Assembly: GCA_964391735.1 (NCBI GenBank)
Contig: CAYMNF010000070.1
Location: forward strand, 1-9,435
Direction of reading: 5' to 3'
Length of the DNA stretch: 9,435 nt
From: CAG-1031 sp964391735
GTDB lineage: Bacteria > Bacteroidota > Bacteroidia > Bacteroidales > Muribaculaceae
In this document: positions 7,195-9,435 of the stretch, piece by piece
Layout: the number at the start of each line of letters is the position of its first letter
Position numbering within the stretch: position 1 is the first letter of the stretch
Program-made: the position numbers and the translations under genes
The notes under the pieces: generated by a model
Told to the model about the DNA's origin: nothing
Database searches by the model: none
What the model saw: the letters and a program-made list of their open reading frames with translations, nothing else

Positions 7195-8163
7195 ATGGAC
7201 AAAAAAATCACACGTGCGCAGATTAAGGCTGCCGTAGAAGAAGCTTATAATGAGTGTAAAAGCATAACCGGAGGTCACAACGCCGACTACATCCCATTCC
7301 TGGCTAATATTGACCCCAACCTTTTCGGTATAAGCGTTACGCTGCTTGACGGTACCACCATCAATGTTGGTGACACCGAGTATAAGTTTGGTATCGAGTC
7401 AGTGTCAAAAGTGCTGACCGCTATCCTTGCCCTGAAGCAATATGGCGCAGACGGCGTGCTAAAACAGATAGGTGCCGATGCTACGGGACTTCCCTTCAAC
7501 TCAATCTTCGCAATCCTTTTGGAGAACGACCACCCTTCAACACCGTTGGTAAACGCCGGTGCCATCACCGCCTGCTCAATGATCGAGCCTAAAGGTGACT
7601 CATGGGGCAAATGGGAAGCCATAATCAACAACTTTACCGACCTGTGCGGCTCGCCTGCGCAAGTGATTGATGAACTCTATAAGTCTGAGTCAGACACCAA
7701 CTTCAACAACCGCGCCATTGCATGGCTGCTGAAGAATTACAACCGCATCTATGACGATGTTGACATGAGTCTTGACCTCTACACCCGCCAATGTTCAGTG
7801 GGTATCACCGCCTCACAGCTGTCAATCTGTGCCGGTACCATCGCCAATGGCGGTCTCAACCCGGTAACCAAAGCACAAGTATTTGCCCCTGAATTGGCAC
7901 CGAAAATCACAACCCTAATCTCAACGGTAGGTTTCTATCAGACAACCGGTGACTGGCTCTATACCTCAGGTATCCCTGCAAAGAGCGGTGTCGGTGGCGG
8001 CGTCCTCGGCGTTATGCCCGGCGTGATGGGTATTGCTGCATTTGCTCCCCCGTTGGATGAGGCCGGCAACTCAGTAAAAGCCCAGGCAGCTGTAAAAGCC
8101 GTCATGAAGAAACTCGGGCTTGGCATTTTCAATGGCGACCGCGTTACCGTTGTTGATGAATAA
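7195..8163 (+). CDS. glsA: Glutaminase A
   Basis: This cytoplasmic enzyme hydrolyses glutamine to glutamate and ammonia. The 322-residue product covers the whole family, a beta-lactamase/penicillin-binding-protein fold with a catalytic serine. Motifs seen: E68-S69-V-S-K72 carrying the catalytic Ser and Lys; LVNAGAI with substrate-binding N120; SES (E164) and N171/N172; Y196 in DLYTRQCSV; Y248 in GFYQTTGDWLY; and IPAKSGVGGGVLGVMPG (260-276), the family's Gly-rich signature. The start ATG follows A/T-rich DNA without a Shine-Dalgarno, as is usual in this phylum. The MFS transporter gene follows after 61 bp with no terminator, so co-transcription is likely. Glutaminases paired with transporters serve in acid resistance (ammonia release with glutamate exchange) or in glutamine use. 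Neither glutamate decarboxylase nor a GadC-type antiporter lies in the window, so which role applies here is unresolved. Confidence 0.97.
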   Translation: MDKKITRAQIKAAVEEAYNECKSITGGHNADYIPFLANIDPNLFGISVTLLDGTTINVGDTEYKFGIESVSKVLTAILALKQYGADGVLKQIGADATGLPFNSIFAILLENDHPSTPLVNAGAITACSMIEPKGDSWGKWEAIINNFTDLCGSPAQVIDELYKSESDTNFNNRAIAWLLKNYNRIYDDVDMSLDLYTRQCSVGITASQLSICAGTIANGGLNPVTKAQVFAPELAPKITTLISTVGFYQTTGDWLYTSGIPAKSGVGGGVLGVMPGVMGIAAFAPPLDEAGNSVKAQAAVKAVMKKLGLGIFNGDRVTVVDE

Positions 8164-8224
8164 TGGCTCACCCAAACTAATGAAAATAAAATATTAACTC
8201 ATAACTACACAAACGTTTTCAACT

Positions 8225-9435
8225 ATGCAAGTAAAAACAGGAAAAGGCCCCATCTCAATGATGGTGGTCCTTGCAATTTGGTCATTGTCACTGGCCGTTG
8301 ACCTTCCCGGTCTGGCGGTGACACCTATTGAGGGTAGCTTGCGCAGTATATTTACCGACGCTACCGATTTTAAAATTCAACTTTTGACAGTGTTGCCCAA
8401 CCTGGTGATTATACCTTTTGTGCTGCTGTCAGGTAAACTGTCTGAAACCAAGCATAAGATCCTGGTGATCACCCTTGGTACTATAATGTATCTTGTTGCG
8501 GGTGTCCTCTCTATCTTCTCAGGGTCACTGAACATGCTTATCATCCTTAGCTGTTTGCTCGGCGCCGGTTGCGGTCTTATCCTGCCGTTCTCTACCGGTC
8601 TTATCGCCGATGTCTTTACCGGTAAATATCGAGTAAAACAGATGGGTATCATCTCAGCTATCGGTAACATCGCACTGGTGCTCGCCACCTTCGCCGTGGG
8701 TTACCTGATTGCCGGCGACCTTACCCACACCTGGCACCGCGCCTTCTTTGTATACCTGATCCCGCTGTTGTCACTGGTTCTGATACCTTTCTTGCGCAAG
8801 ATACCTAAGAGTGACTATGCTGACCCTGCAAAGGCTGACGCACAGCAGACCGCTGACGACAAGGCCGCAGCATCCAAGCCCGCAACTATTCCGGCTGTTG
8901 ATGCCGATGGGTTCTCAACCAAGGGGCAGACAGTAAAAGGCGGCTTCTATGTAGGGCGCACCGTATGGCTCCTACTGGCCTACTTCTTCTTTGTATTCGC
9001 TACCTGTATCCCCAGTTACTATCTGCCTAACTTCAAGTGGATAACATCTGAGAATGCCTCAACCATGACCTCAGTGTTCTACTTTGCCATGTTCGTGGTT
9101 GGTCTGGCGCTTACCCCGGTGATGAGGGCCTTCAAGAAGACTACCTTTATCGCAGCAACCGGAATGATTGTCGGCAGTTTTGCATTGTTCGTGTTCATCC
9201 ACAACAGCGTGGCCGTTTACATCATTGCATGTGCCCTGTGCGGTCTTGGTAACGGTATAGCCCAGCCTATCTTCTACACAAAGGCTACCGAGGTAGTGAC
9301 CTCAGAAAGCAAATCAACCCTTTCACTGGCCTATCTGCAGGTTGCCAACTACGTTGCAATCTCAATGGTGCCCGTTATTATCGGTGCCGGTGAGAAGATT
9401 TTCCACACCACATCTACCATGTTCCCCTTCATCTT
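8225..9435 (+). CDS. Major facilitator superfamily transporter (3' end beyond window)
   Basis: The frame from ATG 8225 is open for 403 codons to the window edge with no stop, so the gene is cut by the window, not by damage. The product is an inner-membrane secondary carrier. About eleven hydrophobic segments are seen: roughly 11-32, 53-72, 79-99, 103-125, 141-163, 172-191, then a hydrophilic loop 192-243 rich in Ala, Asp and Lys, then 244-266, 278-300, 307-326, 329-352 and 367-388. The twelfth would lie past the edge. SGKLSETKHK (69-78), between helices 2 and 3, is a recognisable form of MFS motif A. D26 and P28 in helix 1 (VDLPGL) and the polar helix-4 region GAGCGLILPFSTG are possible substrate or proton sites. 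The substrate cannot be told from sequence; the helix-2 stretch PNLVIIPFVLLSGKLS recalls drug:H+ antiporters, whereas linkage to glsA hints at glutamine, glutamate or a related amino acid. Confidence 0.88.
   Translation, partial: MQVKTGKGPISMMVVLAIWSLSLAVDLPGLAVTPIEGSLRSIFTDATDFKIQLLTVLPNLVIIPFVLLSGKLSETKHKILVITLGTIMYLVAGVLSIFSGSLNMLIILSCLLGAGCGLILPFSTGLIADVFTGKYRVKQMGIISAIGNIALVLATFAVGYLIAGDLTHTWHRAFFVYLIPLLSLVLIPFLRKIPKSDYADPAKADAQQTADDKAAASKPATIPAVDADGFSTKGQTVKGGFYVGRTVWLLLAYFFFVFATCIPSYYLPNFKWITSENASTMTSVFYFAMFVVGLALTPVMRAFKKTTFIAATGMIVGSFALFVFIHNSVAVYIIACALCGLGNGIAQPIFYTKATEVVTSESKSTLSLAYLQVANYVAISMVPVIIGAGEKIFHTTSTMFPFI

Noticed and set aside
8164..8224. Gap between glsA and the transporter searched for a terminator or promoter
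   Set aside because: No stem-loop with U-tract and no TAnnTTTG box was found; treated as an operon spacer.
8225..9435. Possibility that the transporter is a truncated pseudogene
   Set aside because: The frame is open up to the last base and about eleven of twelve helices are present; the missing end is due to the window limit.

Overview
The window reads as ordinary chromosome from a member of the order Bacteroidales, probably a gut commensal; the family cannot be resolved. Three things support this. The first is promoter -7 boxes of the Bacteroidetes TAnnTTTG type: TAACTTTG on the minus strand at 2226-2233 and TATCTTTG on the plus strand at 5017-5024. The second is the absence of clear Shine-Dalgarno sequences ahead of the genes. 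The third is protein families typical of that phylum: a ~500-residue glutamine synthetase, and a secreted protein ending in a 'YTLQGVRV...P..G.IYL...' tail. No rRNA, tRNA, CRISPR array, insertion sequence, integrase or phage gene was seen.

Layout. Positions 1-124 are non-coding and hold a strong 18-bp hairpin. On the minus strand lie an unrecognised secreted protein (125-2161) and a type I-like glutamine synthetase (2483-3982). Each is a separate unit: the synthetase has its own terminator (2419-2454) and the secreted protein has its own promoter downstream of that. A 184-bp divergent intergenic region then leads to plus-strand genes: a six-helix channel-like membrane protein (4167-4985), NAD+-dependent DNA ligase ligA (5044-7056), a clear intrinsic terminator (7080-7126), glutaminase glsA (7195-8163), and a major facilitator superfamily transporter that runs off the right edge (8225-9435+).

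How the genes may work together. Glutamine synthetase makes glutamine from glutamate and ammonia, and glutaminase does the reverse; they sit 3.2 kb apart in separate transcription units. Glutaminase and the downstream transporter are 61 bp apart with no terminator between them, so they probably form an operon. That suggests, without proving it, that the transporter moves glutamine, glutamate or a related product. LigA is housekeeping and looks like a neighbour by position only.

The most unusual item is the channel. It has the overall plan of a voltage-gated-like K+ channel subunit, but its pore reads T-T-L-G-S-N where the K+ selectivity filter T-V-G-Y-G-D is expected. I see no sign of a wholly new multi-gene system; most of the window is well-understood metabolism and housekeeping.
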